Assembly (NCBI RefSeq): GCF_021283545.2
Contig: NZ_CP128540.1
Coordinates: forward strand, 6,112,501-6,176,500
Origin: Pseudomonas alloputida
GTDB lineage: Bacteria > Pseudomonadota > Gammaproteobacteria > Pseudomonadales > Pseudomonadaceae
Direction: 5' to 3'
Length of the DNA: 64,000 bases
Position numbers and translations under genes: made by a program. The notes under the pieces were generated by a model, which did not search any database, was not told where the DNA came from, and was given only the letters and a program-made list of their open reading frames with translations. Positions 30,120 to 40,073 of the stretch are shown piece by piece (position 1 is the first letter of the stretch; each line of letters opens with the position of its first letter).

Positions 30120-30572
30120 TCAGCCTTTCGAGAGCCGGGCAATGATCCGGTCCAGTGCATTGGCAAACGCCTGTTTCTCACGTTCGCCATAGGCCGCCTG
30201 CCCGCCCCCCACCTGGCCCTGCTCACGCAGCTCGGTGAACAGGTTGCGCGCCGCCAGGCGGTCGCCCATGTTGCGCTCGTCGAACTCGCGCCCACGCGGG
30301 TCCAGCGCGGCCACGCCCTTTTTCACCAGGCGGTCGGCCAGCGGCACGTCACTGCAGATCACCAGCTCGCCCGGCACGGCGTGCTCCACAATGTAGTCGT
30401 CGGCCGCATCCATGCCGCTGGGCACCACGATCAGGCGCACGATCGCGAACGCCGGCTTGGCCACCGCCTGCCCCGCCACCATCACCACCTCGAACTTGCG
30501 CTTGAGGGCGAACTTGACGATCAGATCCTTGGCCGCCTTGGGGCAGGCGTCGGCATCGATCCATACACGCAT
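30120..30572 (-). CDS. YaiI/YqxD family protein (DUF188, UPF0178)
   Basis: A 150-residue protein starting MRVWIDADACPKAAKDLIVK at the ATG of 30572 (GAGAG upstream). The Asp-rich start IDADACP, the SDVPLADRLVKKG segment and the LDPRGREFDERNMGDRLAARNL block are the PIN-like (NYN-like) nuclease features of this family. Biological role is not established; a metal-dependent RNase activity is plausible from the fold. Confidence 0.92.
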   Translation of the reverse strand: MRVWIDADACPKAAKDLIVKFALKRKFEVVMVAGQAVAKPAFAIVRLIVVPSGMDAADDYIVEHAVPGELVICSDVPLADRLVKKGVAALDPRGREFDERNMGDRLAARNLFTELREQGQVGGGQAAYGEREKQAFANALDRIIARLSKG

Positions 30573-30738
30573 TGGACACTCTCTACATGAACTCAATGCG
30601 CCCATCATGCCTGAAGCGCAGCGAAAGCTGGAGCAGGCCAGCGCTGGAAAAATGGCGCCAAAAATTCAATTACCGCTTATCCGACCCCGCCACTCAGGCT
30701 AAACTCGCCACAGCTTCAATGGCCTGCCCGAGCGCGCA

Positions 30739-33594
30739 ATGAACCACCCTCACGAAATCCGCCCTGACCTGGACGAAGGCATCGACCGCAAGGTCCTGGC
30801 GACATTGCGTGCGCGCTTCCTGCATCTGAACCAGGGCCGACTGCAGCGGGCTAAGGAAGGCCTGTCAACGCGCCAGCAACAGGTACTGTCATTGCTGCCG
30901 CTGCTGTTTCACGTGAACCACCCGCTATTGCCGGGTTACGTCTCCGGCAGCACCCCCGCGGGCGTATCGGCTTACGAGCCAAGCGCCGAGCTGGTGGCAG
31001 ATGCCCAACGCCTGGCACGCTCGTTCACCTACAAGGCCCAGCATGGCAACCCGCCACGCCCGATCCACGGCCTGTTCCTGATGGGCAGCCTGGGCTCGCT
31101 GGCGCAGGCCGAGCACAGCGACATGGACCTGTGGGTGTGCCATGCACCCGGCTTGCCCGAACAGCTGCTGGGTGAGCTGCGCCGCAAGTGCCAGCTGCTG
31201 GAGGCCTGGGCGGCAAGCCTGGGCGCCGAAGCACACTTTTTCCTGATCGACACACAGGGCTTCGCCCAAGGTCAGCGCGATGGCCAGCTCGGCTCCGACG
31301 ACTGCGGCACCACCCAGCATTATCTGCTGCTGGACGAGTTCTACCGCACCACCCTGTGGCTGGCCGGGCGCACGCCGCTGTGGTGGCTGGTACCGGTGTA
31401 CGAGGAGCACAACTATTACAGCTACACCCAGACGTTGCTGTCCAAGCGCTTCATCCGCAGCCAGGAAGCCCTTGACCTCGGCAACCTGGCGCACATTCCG
31501 CCCGGCGAGTTCGTCGGCGCTGGCCTGTGGCAATTGTTCAAAGGCATCGACTCGCCCTACAAATCGCTGCTCAAACTGCTGCTAACCGAAGCCTACGCCA
31601 GCGAACACCCTGCGGTGCGCTGCCTGAGCCTGGACTACAAGCAGGCAGTGTTTGCCAACCAGCTCGACCTCGACGAGCTGGACCCCTACGTGATGGTCTA
31701 CCGGCGCATCGAACGTTACCTGCTGCAACGCGGCGAAACCGCGCGCCTGGAGCTGGTAAGACGCAGCCTGTACCTGAAGGTGAACAAGAAGCTCAGCGAC
31801 CAGGGCCGCAGCCATGGCTGGCAACGTCGGCTGCTGCAGCGCCTGGCCGACGAATGGGGCTGGGACCAGCGCCAGTTGGCCCTGCTGGACAGCCGCAGCC
31901 AATGGAAAGTGCAGCAGGTCGCCGTCGAGCGGCGTGAGCTGGTGGCCGAGCTTAACCTCAGTTATCGCTTCCTCAGCCAGTTCGCCCGCACCCAGAACGC
32001 CAGCAGCCGCGCCGACCAGCGCGACCTCAATGTGCTGGGCCGGCGCCTGTACGCCGCCTTCGAGCGCCGCGCCGGCAAGGTCGAAGTGATTAACCCCGGC
32101 ATCGCCCCTGACCTCGCCGAAGACACCCTGACGCTGGTCCAGGCACCCAACCGCAAGGAGCCGGGCAGCTACCACTGGGAGCTGTACAGCGGCAACCTGA
32201 GCACCCATGAGGTACAGCACTTCAGCCCGATGAAGCGCTGCCGCGAGCTACTCGAACTGCTGACCTGGGCCCATCGCAACGGGGTGATCGACAGCAGCAC
32301 CCGCATGGCGCTGCATCCAGGGGCCAGCGACCTCGGGGAGTTCGAGCTGTTCAACCTGCTGGGCTGTCTGCGGCAAAGTATCCCCCTGCCCTTGCCGACC
32401 GTCAGCGAAGTGCGCCTTTTGCAGCCCAGCGTTGCCGATGAGGTGTTGTTGCTGGTCAACGTCGGCGTCGACCCGCTGCGCCACCACCGCGACCTGAACG
32501 TGCTGATGACCACAGAGCGCACCGACGCGTTGAGCTACGCTGGCGTGCGCGAAAACCTGGTGCTGACCCTGGACCAGGTCACCGTCAACAGCTGGAACGA
32601 GGTGCTGGTCCAGCGCTATGACGGCGAACACGCGCTGGTGCGCTGCCTGCGCGACTTCCTCAACAGCCCGGCGCAGCGCGGCCACCGGCCACGGGTGCGG
32701 GTACGCTGCTTCTGCCAAAGCCGCGCCCAGCCTATCGGCCAGCGCGTAGAGGAAATTTTCGACACTGTGCAGCTGCTGCGGGACCAAGGGCTCCACCACC
32801 GCTACCTGCTACAAGTGGCCCAACACACCCATGTGCTGGAGCTTTTGCCCGAGCATGTCAGCCTGACGACCCTGGCCGAGCATGAGGCGCTGCTGGCCTA
32901 CCTGGGCGAAGAACGCAGTGTCTACAGCCCGCTGTACCTGGATGCCAATGCCCTGCAGGATCACGACCTGCGCCTGGTGCTGGAGCAAGGCCGGCCAGCC
33001 TGTATTCAGGTGTTCTACCGCCTGCAGGGCGGCTGGGCCGACGTGTATGTGCTGGATGAATACAACGCATTGTGGCAACAACGCCTGCCGCTGCATGACG
33101 AAGCGCATCTGCTGTTGCCACTGCAACGCTTTCTGCGCTCGGTGGTGATGCGCCGCGATGCACGCCTGCCCCTCGATAGCCTGCGGCCCGCCTCGCTGGA
33201 TATCCACTTCGCGCAGCTGTTGCCCACCGGCCCAGGCAAGGCACGCAGCATCGAGCCGCGCCTGGCCCCGGCCGAGGGCAGCGACCAGCCTTACTATGAG
33301 GTACAGGCGATTATCCAGGCCGGTGTAGCGGGTGTGGCGCATGTGACGTTGTACTGCGACCAGCAGGAGTTTTCCGAACTGGAACATGGTGAGCAGCTGT
33401 ACGCGGTGGTGGCCCGGCAGATCATCGGTCAGCGCCGTGGCGCAGAGCGGTACCGGTGCTATATCACCGACCTGGATTTGTCCGAGCTGCTGGATGACCG
33501 GCTGGGGGCAACGCAGGTCTACCTGAGCTACAAGCGGGTGCTGGAGCAGGCTTTGAATGAGGGGCTGGAACAGGTTTTGGCGCAGGGCGCCTGA
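30739..33594 (+). CDS. cyaA: Class I adenylate cyclase
   Basis: A 951-residue cytosolic enzyme making cAMP from ATP. The nucleotidyltransferase core has the motif GSLGS at residues 116-120 and the metal-binding SDMDLW (D128, D130). The long C-terminal half corresponds to the regulatory region of enterobacterial CyaA, controlled in E. coli by phosphorylated EIIA-Glc. Start MNHPHEIRPDLDEG is the only suitable ATG. Divergent from the YaiI gene; Pseudomonas Crp/Vfr would be the downstream receptor. Confidence 0.96.
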   Translation: MNHPHEIRPDLDEGIDRKVLATLRARFLHLNQGRLQRAKEGLSTRQQQVLSLLPLLFHVNHPLLPGYVSGSTPAGVSAYEPSAELVADAQRLARSFTYKAQHGNPPRPIHGLFLMGSLGSLAQAEHSDMDLWVCHAPGLPEQLLGELRRKCQLLEAWAASLGAEAHFFLIDTQGFAQGQRDGQLGSDDCGTTQHYLLLDEFYRTTLWLAGRTPLWWLVPVYEEHNYYSYTQTLLSKRFIRSQEALDLGNLAHIPPGEFVGAGLWQLFKGIDSPYKSLLKLLLTEAYASEHPAVRCLSLDYKQAVFANQLDLDELDPYVMVYRRIERYLLQRGETARLELVRRSLYLKVNKKLSDQGRSHGWQRRLLQRLADEWGWDQRQLALLDSRSQWKVQQVAVERRELVAELNLSYRFLSQFARTQNASSRADQRDLNVLGRRLYAAFERRAGKVEVINPGIAPDLAEDTLTLVQAPNRKEPGSYHWELYSGNLSTHEVQHFSPMKRCRELLELLTWAHRNGVIDSSTRMALHPGASDLGEFELFNLLGCLRQSIPLPLPTVSEVRLLQPSVADEVLLLVNVGVDPLRHHRDLNVLMTTERTDALSYAGVRENLVLTLDQVTVNSWNEVLVQRYDGEHALVRCLRDFLNSPAQRGHRPRVRVRCFCQSRAQPIGQRVEEIFDTVQLLRDQGLHHRYLLQVAQHTHVLELLPEHVSLTTLAEHEALLAYLGEERSVYSPLYLDANALQDHDLRLVLEQGRPACIQVFYRLQGGWADVYVLDEYNALWQQRLPLHDEAHLLLPLQRFLRSVVMRRDARLPLDSLRPASLDIHFAQLLPTGPGKARSIEPRLAPAEGSDQPYYEVQAIIQAGVAGVAHVTLYCDQQEFSELEHGEQLYAVVARQIIGQRRGAERYRCYITDLDLSELLDDRLGATQVYLSYKRVLEQALNEGLEQVLAQGA

Positions 33595-33598
33595 ACTC

Positions 33599-33634
33599 GC
33601 AGCACAAGACTGCTGTGGAACAGCCTTGTGCTGC
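33599..33634 (+). terminator. Long perfect hairpin between cyaA and rnk
   Basis: A 10-bp perfect inverted repeat (GCAGCACAAG ... CTTGTGCTGC) with inner pairing of CTGCTG/CAGC, starting 5 bp after the cyaA stop. No long T tail, so it may protect or end both convergent transcripts. Confidence 0.5.
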
Positions 33635-33663
33635 AAATGGGTCGCGAAGCGGCCCCCTGGCCC

Positions 33664-34074
33664 TTACAGGTCGTAATCGCCCGCTGCTTCCGGCTGGTAC
33701 TCCACTTCCAGCAGCTTCAGCTTGAGGGTCTTGCCCCCCGGTGCCGGCCAATCGATCTGCTCGCCCACCGACAGCCCGAGCAAGGCGCAGCCAATCGGCG
33801 CCAGGATCGAGACCTTGCCTTCCGGCCCGGCATCCTTGGGGTACACCAGTGTCAGGTGGTAGTCCTTGCCGCTGGCTTCCTCACGGCAGTGCACCCGCGA
33901 GTTCATGGTCACCACGCCCGCCGGCACTTCCTCGTGACCGACCACCTGCTCGGCGCGGTCAAGCTCGTCCTGCAGGGCGAGCACACCCGGCGTACTCTCG
34001 TCGAGGCTGTCGATCAGACGCTCCAGACGCTGTACGTCCAATCGGGTGAGGATGAGGGAAGGCTTGGTGCTCAT
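33664..34074 (-). CDS. rnk: Nucleoside diphosphate kinase regulator Rnk
   Basis: A 136-residue protein starting MSTKPSLILTRLDVQRLERL. It has a short N-terminal coiled coil and a GreA/GreB-like C-terminal FKBP-type domain (ALLGLSVGEQIDWPAPGG). Rnk binds RNA polymerase near the secondary channel region and affects nucleoside diphosphate kinase and alginate levels in P. aeruginosa. Separated from the upstream DUF1289 gene by a terminator, so it has its own promoter. Confidence 0.93.
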   Translation of the reverse strand: MSTKPSLILTRLDVQRLERLIDSLDESTPGVLALQDELDRAEQVVGHEEVPAGVVTMNSRVHCREEASGKDYHLTLVYPKDAGPEGKVSILAPIGCALLGLSVGEQIDWPAPGGKTLKLKLLEVEYQPEAAGDYDL

Positions 34075-34125
34075 GATCCAGTCAGACTCCTTTGAACAGG
34101 CAGTTTTCAATGTGCAAATAAAGCA

Positions 34126-34149
34126 AAACCCCGCCCAAGGGCGGGGTTT
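34126..34149 (-). terminator. Terminator of the cyaY-DUF1289 unit
   Basis: An 11-bp perfect stem AAACCCCGCCC/GGGCGGGGTTT with a 2-base loop, followed on the minus strand by TTGCTTTATT. Confidence 0.8.
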
Positions 34150-34220
34150 GAGAAGGCTTTGGCGTCACCGACGCAGAACCCGACACTACCACAGCCGGGC
34201 AAATACTCAAGCCCCTGCGC

Positions 34221-34445
34221 TCAGTGTGCCTTAGCCTGCTCGCGCAAGACCTGGGCCTCGCGGCAGATCTGCCGGCGCCGTTCGTCATCGGCCGAGCGCC
34301 ATTCGCGAATGTGCTCGACATGCCGATGGCAACCGGTGCACACCCGTTGTTCGTCCAGCCGGCATACGCTGATGCACGGTGACGGCACTGCAGGGCTGAC
34401 GTTGCTGTAAAGCGGCTTGGGCGGCCGGGCCTGGGCGCTACTCAT
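34221..34445 (-). CDS. DUF1289 small zinc-type protein
   Basis: A 74-residue protein starting MSSAQARPPKPLYSNVSPA. It contains the family pattern SPCISVCRLDEQRVCTGCHRH (four cysteines), followed by IREWRSADDERRRQICREA. DUF1289 proteins probably bind a metal through these cysteines. It follows cyaY by 1 bp, so the two are co-transcribed, and a link with iron-sulfur metabolism is plausible but unproven. Confidence 0.9.
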   Translation of the reverse strand: MSSAQARPPKPLYSNVSPAVPSPCISVCRLDEQRVCTGCHRHVEHIREWRSADDERRRQICREAQVLREQAKAH

Positions 34446-34446
34446 G

Positions 34447-34779
34447 TCAGATTTCGTCGAAGTCCAGCTTCTCGCCGGCCCGCTCCCAGACGATACGCTC
34501 GAGCATTTCCCCCAGCAACTCTTCGCTCTTTTCGCACACCCACTTGCCGCTGTCTTCGTCGTAATCGAAGTGGAAACCACCGGAGCGGTCGGCAAGCCAC
34601 AGCTGGCGCAGTGGCTCCTGACGGCTGAAGATCAGCTGGGCGCCGCCCTCGAACTTGACGGTCAGGACACCGGCGGAGTTCTCCATGTCCAGGTCCAGGC
34701 CGCTCTCGTCGAACAGATCTTCCAGGGCCTGTTGGGTCGCGTCGACCAGATCATGGAAACGCGCTTCACTCAAACTCAT
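34447..34779 (-). CDS. cyaY: Frataxin-like iron-sulfur protein CyaY
   Basis: A 110-residue acidic protein of the frataxin family. It begins MSLSEARFHDLVDATQQALEDLFDESGLDLD, the acidic helix that binds iron, and contains the conserved beta-sheet PLRQLWLADRSGGFHFDYD with the tryptophan at the IscS/IscU interface. It regulates iron-sulfur cluster assembly on IscU. The gene sits divergent from lptM-lysA, matching the E. coli cyaY locus. Confidence 0.95.
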   Translation of the reverse strand: MSLSEARFHDLVDATQQALEDLFDESGLDLDMENSAGVLTVKFEGGAQLIFSRQEPLRQLWLADRSGGFHFDYDEDSGKWVCEKSEELLGEMLERIVWERAGEKLDFDEI

Positions 34780-34869
34780 TGCAGGAACCTCGAAATTGGC
34801 TGCGTTACAGGCAAGCCGGGCAAGATACGGGCGCTTGCCGCCGAATGCAAAGGTTTAGCCGTTGCCTTC

Positions 34870-34906
34870 ACCGGCCTCTTCGCGGGCAAGCCCGCTCCTA
34901 CAGGGG
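34870..34906. repeat. Single REP element
   Basis: One REP copy (ACCGGCCTCTTCGCGGGCAA followed by GCCCGCTCCTACAGG) in the cyaY/lptM divergent region, close to the possible lptM promoter. Confidence 0.75.
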
Positions 34907-35018
34907 GCTGCGCAGAGGCTAAGCATAGCCCGCCCGGCGGACCGGTCCTTGCATAGGCAAGCCGCCGGTCGCTCGGTATACTCGGGCGCAATACTGCATT
35001 TTTCTAAGGATTTCACCC

Positions 35019-35237
35019 ATGAAGCGCCTGATTTCCTCCTTCGCGGCGCTGGTCGCTGTTGCCTGCCTCGTTTCGGCCTGTGGCCAGAAAGGCCCGCTGT
35101 ATCTGCCTGAAGATGGCGATAACGGCAAAGCGCACACGTCGCACCAGCACCAGCCAAAAGCCAAGCCGGCCCCGGCACAAGAACAGCAGCCCGAGCTGCA
35201 GTCCGAGTCCGAGCCCGAGCAGTCGCCAGCGCAGTAA
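35019..35237 (+). CDS. lptM: LptM/YifL-type lipoprotein (LppL)
   Basis: A 72-residue lipoprotein with signal peptide MKRLISSFAALVAVACLVSAC, where the last cysteine of the LVSAC lipobox is lipidated. The mature start CGQKGPLYLP is the LptM/YifL signature. The tail is a run of Pro, Gln, Glu and Lys. LptM helps mature the LptD outer-membrane LPS translocon in E. coli by mimicking LPS contacts. It lies 9 bp upstream of lysA, as yifL precedes dapF in enterics; formerly called lppL in Pseudomonas. Confidence 0.88.
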   Translation: MKRLISSFAALVAVACLVSACGQKGPLYLPEDGDNGKAHTSHQHQPKAKPAPAQEQQPELQSESEPEQSPAQ

Positions 35238-35246
35238 GGAAACCAG

Positions 35247-36494
35247 ATGAACGCTTTCAACTACCGCGACGGTGAGCTGTTCGCGGAAGGCGTGGCCCTG
35301 TCGGCCATTGCTGAACGTTACGGCACCCCCACCTACGTGTACTCGCGCGCCCACATCGAGGCCCAGTACCGTAGCTACGCAGACGCCCTGCAAGGCACCG
35401 AGCACCTGGTGTGCTTCGCGGTCAAGGCCAACTCCAACCTTGGCGTGCTGAACGTGCTGGCGCGCCTGGGCGCAGGCTTCGACATTGTCTCCGGTGGTGA
35501 ACTGGAGCGTGTGCTGGCCGCTGGCGGGCGTGCCGACCGCGTGGTGTTCTCCGGCGTCGGCAAAACCCGTGAAGACATGCGCCGCGCCCTGGAAGTTGGC
35601 GTGCACTGCTTCAACGTCGAATCCACCGACGAGCTGGAGCGCCTGCAAGTAGTCGCCGCCGAAATGGGCAAGGTTGCCCCGGTGTCGCTGCGGGTCAACC
35701 CGGACGTCGATGCCGGTACCCACCCGTACATCTCCACCGGCCTTAAAGAAAACAAGTTCGGCATCGCCATTGCCGATGCCGAGGCCATCTACGTACGCGC
35801 CGCACAGCTACCGAACCTGGAAGTGGTCGGTGTCGACTGCCACATCGGCTCGCAGCTGACCACCGTCGAGCCCTTCCTCGACGCCCTCGACCGCCTGCTG
35901 GTGCTGGTCGACCGCCTGGCCGAGTGCGGCATACACCTGCGCCACCTGGACCTGGGTGGCGGTGTCGGCGTGCGCTACCGCGACGAACAGCCACCACGGG
36001 TGGCCGACTACATCAAGGCCATCCGCGAGCGCGTGGGCGAGCGCGACCTGGCCCTGGTGTTCGAACCAGGCCGCTACATCGTCGCCAACGCCGGCGTGCT
36101 GCTGACCCGCGTGGAATACCTCAAGCACACCGAACACAAGGACTTCGCCATCATCGATGCAGCGATGAACGACCTGATCCGCCCGGCCCTGTACCAGGCC
36201 TGGATGGGTGTCAGCGCGGTCAAGCCACGTGCAGGCGAAGGCCGCGCCTACGACCTGGTCGGCCCTATCTGCGAGACTGGCGACTTCCTCGGCAAGGACC
36301 GCGTCCTCAACCTGGCCGAAGGTGACCTGCTGGCCGTAGAGTCCGCGGGCGCCTATGGTTTTGTCATGAGCTCCAACTACAACACCCGCGGCCGTTGCGC
36401 TGAAATCCTGGTCGACGGCGACCAGGCGTTCGAAGTACGCCGCCGCGAGACCGTCGCCGAACTGTATGCTGGCGAAAGCCTGCTGCCGGAGTAA
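35247..36494 (+). CDS. lysA: Diaminopimelate decarboxylase
   Basis: A 415-residue PLP enzyme that makes L-lysine from meso-diaminopimelate. Residues [12 protein letters not shown] place the PLP-binding lysine at K60. CHIGSQL, the [11 protein letters not shown] loop and the C-terminal [11 protein letters not shown] (catalytic cysteine) are all present. It forms an operon with lptM and dapF, a classical Pseudomonas arrangement for the last steps of lysine and peptidoglycan precursor synthesis. Confidence 0.97.
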
Positions 36495-36498
36495 GCCC

Positions 36499-37329
36499 AT
36501 GCTGCTGCGTTTTACCAAGATGCATGGGCTGGGCAACGACTTCATGGTCCTGGACCTGGTCAGCCAGCACGCGCACATCCAGCCCAAGCACGCCAAGCAA
36601 TGGGGTGACCGCCATACCGGTGTCGGCTTCGACCAGTTGCTGATCGTCGAGGCGCCGAACAACCCGGAAGTGGACTTCCGCTACCGCATCTTCAACGCCG
36701 ACGGCTCCGAGGTCGAGCAATGCGGCAACGGTGCGCGCTGCTTTGCCCGCTTCGTGCTGGACAAGCGCCTGACCGCGAAAAAGCGCATCCGCGTGGAAAC
36801 CAAGAGCGGCATCATCGTGCTGGACGTGCAGAACGACGGCCAGGTGAGTGTCGACATGGGCCCACCCCGCTTCATCCCTGCCGAAATCCCCTTCGTTGCT
36901 GACGCGCAGGCGCTGAACTATCCACTGGAGGTCGACGGCCAGCTGCATTCCATAGCCGCCGTGTCCATGGGTAACCCGCACGCCGTGCTGCGTGTCGACG
37001 ACGTGCAGACTGCCCCCGTGCACGAGCTGGGCCCGAAGATCGAAAACCACCCACGCTTCCCACAGCGGGTGAATGCCGGCTTCATTCAAGTCATCGACCG
37101 CCACCGCGCCAACCTGCGCGTGTGGGAACGCGGCGCCGGCGAAACCCAGGCTTGCGGCACCGGCGCCTGCGCCGCGGCCGTGGCGGCGATCAGCCAGGGC
37201 TGGATGGACTCCCCGGTGTCCCTCGACCTGCCCGGTGGCCGCCTGCACATCGAATGGGCCGGCCCCGGCAAGCCCGTGATGATGACCGGCCCGGCCGTAC
37301 GCGTCTACGAAGGACAGGTTCGTCTCTAA
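36499..37329 (+). CDS. dapF: Diaminopimelate epimerase
   Basis: A 276-residue PLP-independent epimerase. The catalytic cysteine pair is visible as EQCGNGARC (C75) and [11 protein letters not shown] (C219). The start [20 protein letters not shown] is typical of DapF. It converts LL- to meso-DAP, the substrate of the upstream LysA. The gene begins 4 bp after the lysA stop. Confidence 0.97.
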
Positions 37330-37342
37330 ACGAGTAACCGCC

Positions 37343-38053
37343 ATGACCGATCAGCCCAAGGTTGTACCCAAGCAGTCCACCGAGCTCGATGCCGAAGCGG
37401 TGGTCGCCTACCTGCGCGCCCACCCCACCTTCTTCGCCGAGCACGACGAGCTGCTGATCGAACAGCACATCCCGCACCAGCGAGGAGACAGCGTGTCGCT
37501 GGTGGAACGCCAGCTCAAGCTGCTGCGTGACCGCAACATCGAAATGCGCCATCGCCTGTCGCAACTGATGGACGTGGCCCGCGACAACGACCGGCTGTTC
37601 GACAAGACCCGCCGGCTGATCCTTGACCTGCTCGATGCCGGCAGCCTGGAAGAAGTGGTAATGGCGGTCGAAGACAGCCTGCGCCAGGAATTCCAGGTCC
37701 CCTTCGTCAGCCTGATCCTGTTCGGCGACAACGTCGCGCCAGTCGGGCGCTGGGTCAGCAATGCCGAGGCGCAGCAAGCCATCGGTGCCCTGCTGGGCGG
37801 TGGCAAGACCGTCAGTGGCAACCTGCGCGAGCACGAGCTGGCGTTCCTGTTCGGTGAAGAACAGCGCCGGGAAGTAGGCTCCAGCGCCGTGGCAGCTCTT
37901 GAGTACCAGGGGCTGCATGGGGTTCTGGCCATCGGCAGCCGCGACCCGCAACACTACAAGAGCAGCGTCGGTACCCTTTTCCTCGGCTATATCGCCGAGG
38001 TGCTTGGCCGCGTTGTGCCACGCGTCACCCAGACCCTGCGCCCGGTACGCTGA
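37343..38053 (+). CDS. DUF484 family protein (YigA-like)
   Basis: A 236-residue protein, starting [20 protein letters not shown]. An N-terminal helix ([19 protein letters not shown]) and coiled coil lead into a GAF-like domain. The family lies between dapF and xerC in many gammaproteobacteria, as here, with overlap by 1 bp with xerC. Function is not established; the strict linkage to xerC suggests a role connected to recombination or cell cycle. Confidence 0.9.
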   Translation: MTDQPKVVPKQSTELDAEAVVAYLRAHPTFFAEHDELLIEQHIPHQRGDSVSLVERQLKLLRDRNIEMRHRLSQLMDVARDNDRLFDKTRRLILDLLDAGSLEEVVMAVEDSLRQEFQVPFVSLILFGDNVAPVGRWVSNAEAQQAIGALLGGGKTVSGNLREHELAFLFGEEQRREVGSSAVAALEYQGLHGVLAIGSRDPQHYKSSVGTLFLGYIAEVLGRVVPRVTQTLRPVR

Positions 38054-38952
38054 TGAAACGCCAGCTGGAGGCTTATTGCGCACACCTGCGCAACGAGCGC
38101 CAGGTGTCGGAGCACACCTCGCAGGGCTACCGTCGCGACCTGGAAAAAGTCATCGCCTACTGCGAAGAACACGGCATTGCCGATTGGCAGGCGCTGCAAA
38201 TCCAGCAGCTGCGCCAGCTGATCGCCCGCTTGCACCACCATGGCCAATCTCCGCGCAGCCTGGCACGCCTGCTGTCGGCAGTGCGCGGCCTGTACCGCTA
38301 CCTCAACCGCGAAGGCCTGTGCCAGCACGACCCGGCCAACGGCCTGAGCGCGCCCAAAGGTGAGCGGCGGCTGCCCAAGGTACTGGATACCGACCGCGCA
38401 CTGCAGCTGCTCGATGGTGGCGTCGACGACGACTTCATCGCCCGGCGTGACCAGGCGATCCTCGAACTGTTCTATTCCTCGGGCCTACGCCTATCGGAAC
38501 TGACCAACCTCGATCTTGATCACCTCGACCTCGCCGCCGGCCTGGTGCAGGTACTGGGCAAGGGTGGAAAAGCCCGCGTACTGCCGGTGGGTCGCAAGGC
38601 TCGCGAGGCGTTGCAGGCCTGGTACCGTTTGCGCGGCATCGGCAACCCACGCGACCGTGCAGTGTTCATTACCCGCCAGGGCAATCGCATCAGCCCCCGG
38701 GCAGTGAGGCTGCGGGTAAAGGTTGCCGGTGAGCGTGAGCTGGGCCAACACCTGCACCCGCACATGCTTCGCCATTCCTTCGCCAGCCATGTGCTGGAAT
38801 CATCCCAGGACCTGCGCGCGGTGCAGGAGATGCTCGGCCACGCCGACATCAGCACGACGCAAATCTACACCCACCTGGACTTCCAGCACCTGGCCGCGGT
38901 GTACGACAGCGCCCACCCTCGGGCCAAACGCAGCAAAGGCACAGACTCATGA
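38053..38952 (+). CDS. xerC: Tyrosine recombinase XerC
   Basis: A 299-residue recombinase that resolves chromosome dimers at dif with XerD. The N-terminal SAM-like domain contains [20 protein letters not shown]. Catalytic residues are visible: arginine in [13 protein letters not shown], HxxR in [13 protein letters not shown], histidine in LGHADIS, and the nucleophile Y272 in [13 protein letters not shown]. Start ATG overlaps the DUF484 stop (TGATG). Confidence 0.96.
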   Translation: MKRQLEAYCAHLRNERQVSEHTSQGYRRDLEKVIAYCEEHGIADWQALQIQQLRQLIARLHHHGQSPRSLARLLSAVRGLYRYLNREGLCQHDPANGLSAPKGERRLPKVLDTDRALQLLDGGVDDDFIARRDQAILELFYSSGLRLSELTNLDLDHLDLAAGLVQVLGKGGKARVLPVGRKAREALQAWYRLRGIGNPRDRAVFITRQGNRISPRAVRLRVKVAGERELGQHLHPHMLRHSFASHVLESSQDLRAVQEMLGHADISTTQIYTHLDFQHLAAVYDSAHPRAKRSKGTDS

Positions 38953-39644
38953 GCATCAAGCTGATCACCTTCGACCTCGACGATACCCTGTGGGACACCG
39001 CGCCGGTGATTGCCACCGCGGAAGTCGTGCTGCGCGACTGGCTCGAGGCCAACGCACCAACCCTCGGCAGCGTGCCGGTGGAACACCTGTTCGCCATCCG
39101 CGAGCGCCTGGTGCAAGCAGAGCCCGGCCTCAAGCACCGCATCAGCGCCCTGCGCAGGCGCGTGCTGTTTCATGCCCTGGAAGAGGTCGGCTACAGCGAA
39201 CAGCACGCACAGGCGCTGGCCAACGAAGGCTTCGAAGTGTTCCTGCATGCCCGCCACCAGGTGGAGATCTTCCCAGAGGTGCAGCCGGTGCTTGAAATCT
39301 TGCGCCATCAATACATCCTGGGGGTGGTCACCAACGGCAATGCCGACGTCAGCCGGCTGGGGTTGGCCGATTACTTCCGCTTTGCCCTGTGCGCCGAGGA
39401 CCTGGGCATTGGCAAGCCAGACCCGGCGCCGTTCCTCGAAGCGCTACGCCGTGGCGAGGTGGACGCGGGTGCGGCGGTGCACATCGGCGATCACCCTGGC
39501 GATGACATTGCCGGTGCCCAGCGCGCCGGTTTGCGCGCGGTGTGGTTCAACCCGCAGGGCAAGGCCTGGACTGGCGATCAGGCGCCGGATGCCGAAATCC
39601 AGCGCCTGTCGCAGCTGCCCGACGTGCTCGCGCGCTGGCGCTGA
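38949..39644 (+). CDS. HAD-family hydrolase (YigB-like)
   Basis: A 231-residue haloacid dehalogenase-superfamily phosphatase. Motif I is [10 protein letters not shown] (D9 and D11), followed by motif [11 protein letters not shown] and motif [15 protein letters not shown] and [13 protein letters not shown]. Enteric YigB hydrolyses FMN and other phosphates. It overlaps xerC by 4 bp and ends the lptM-lysA-dapF-DUF484-xerC operon, as yigB does in E. coli. A bidirectional terminator follows. Confidence 0.93.
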   Translation: MSIKLITFDLDDTLWDTAPVIATAEVVLRDWLEANAPTLGSVPVEHLFAIRERLVQAEPGLKHRISALRRRVLFHALEEVGYSEQHAQALANEGFEVFLHARHQVEIFPEVQPVLEILRHQYILGVVTNGNADVSRLGLADYFRFALCAEDLGIGKPDPAPFLEALRRGEVDAGAAVHIGDHPGDDIAGAQRAGLRAVWFNPQGKAWTGDQAPDAEIQRLSQLPDVLARWR

Positions 39645-39700
39645 CGGGAGCCGCTTTGCGGCCCATTCGCGGGCACGGGCAACACAAAACCCACAGGCAT

Positions 39701-39731
39701 AAAAAAGCCCGCAGCGACGGCGGGCTTTTTT
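39701..39731. terminator. Bidirectional terminator
   Basis: AAAAAAGCCCGC, a 7-base loop, then GCGGGCTTTTTT: six A on one side and six T on the other, ending both the HAD gene (plus) and sutA (minus). Confidence 0.85.
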
Positions 39732-39743
39732 GCGATCAGCCAC

Positions 39744-40073
39744 TCAGATAGGGCGGCTGCCGTACTTGTTGTCTGGCTTCTTGGGCGGGTCAGCGACCAC
39801 GTTGGCCTCGACTTCCTGCACCTTGCCGCCGCGAGAAAGGAATTCTTCCATCGCCTTGGCCAGTGCATCACGCTCTTTCTGCTTGGCTTCCATGCTCGGC
39901 ATCTCGTCTACCGAGACTGCGGCCTTGGATTTGCCCTTGGCAACGGGTGCCGGGCTGCTGTCGTCATCGCCAGCGTCTTCCACGCCGTCGTCAGCCGCCC
40001 CTTCAAGGACCTCATCACCCTCGTCTTCGTCGCCTACTTCGAGGTCATCATTTTCCAGATCGTCGTCGCTCAT
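39744..40073 (-). CDS. sutA: Transcriptional regulator SutA-like small acidic protein
   Basis: A 109-residue, extremely acidic protein (long Asp/Glu run in the first 45 residues, MSDDDLENDDLEVGDEDEGD). The conserved part includes KAMEEFLSRGGKVQEVE and the invariant C-terminus ADPPKKPDNKYGSRPI. SutA of P. aeruginosa binds RNA polymerase and raises transcription of rRNA and other genes during slow growth. It lacks a recognised domain. The match is by small size, acidity and this tail as I recall it; it lies next to amtB. Confidence 0.75.
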   Translation of the reverse strand: MSDDDLENDDLEVGDEDEGDEVLEGAADDGVEDAGDDDSSPAPVAKGKSKAAVSVDEMPSMEAKQKERDALAKAMEEFLSRGGKVQEVEANVVADPPKKPDNKYGSRPI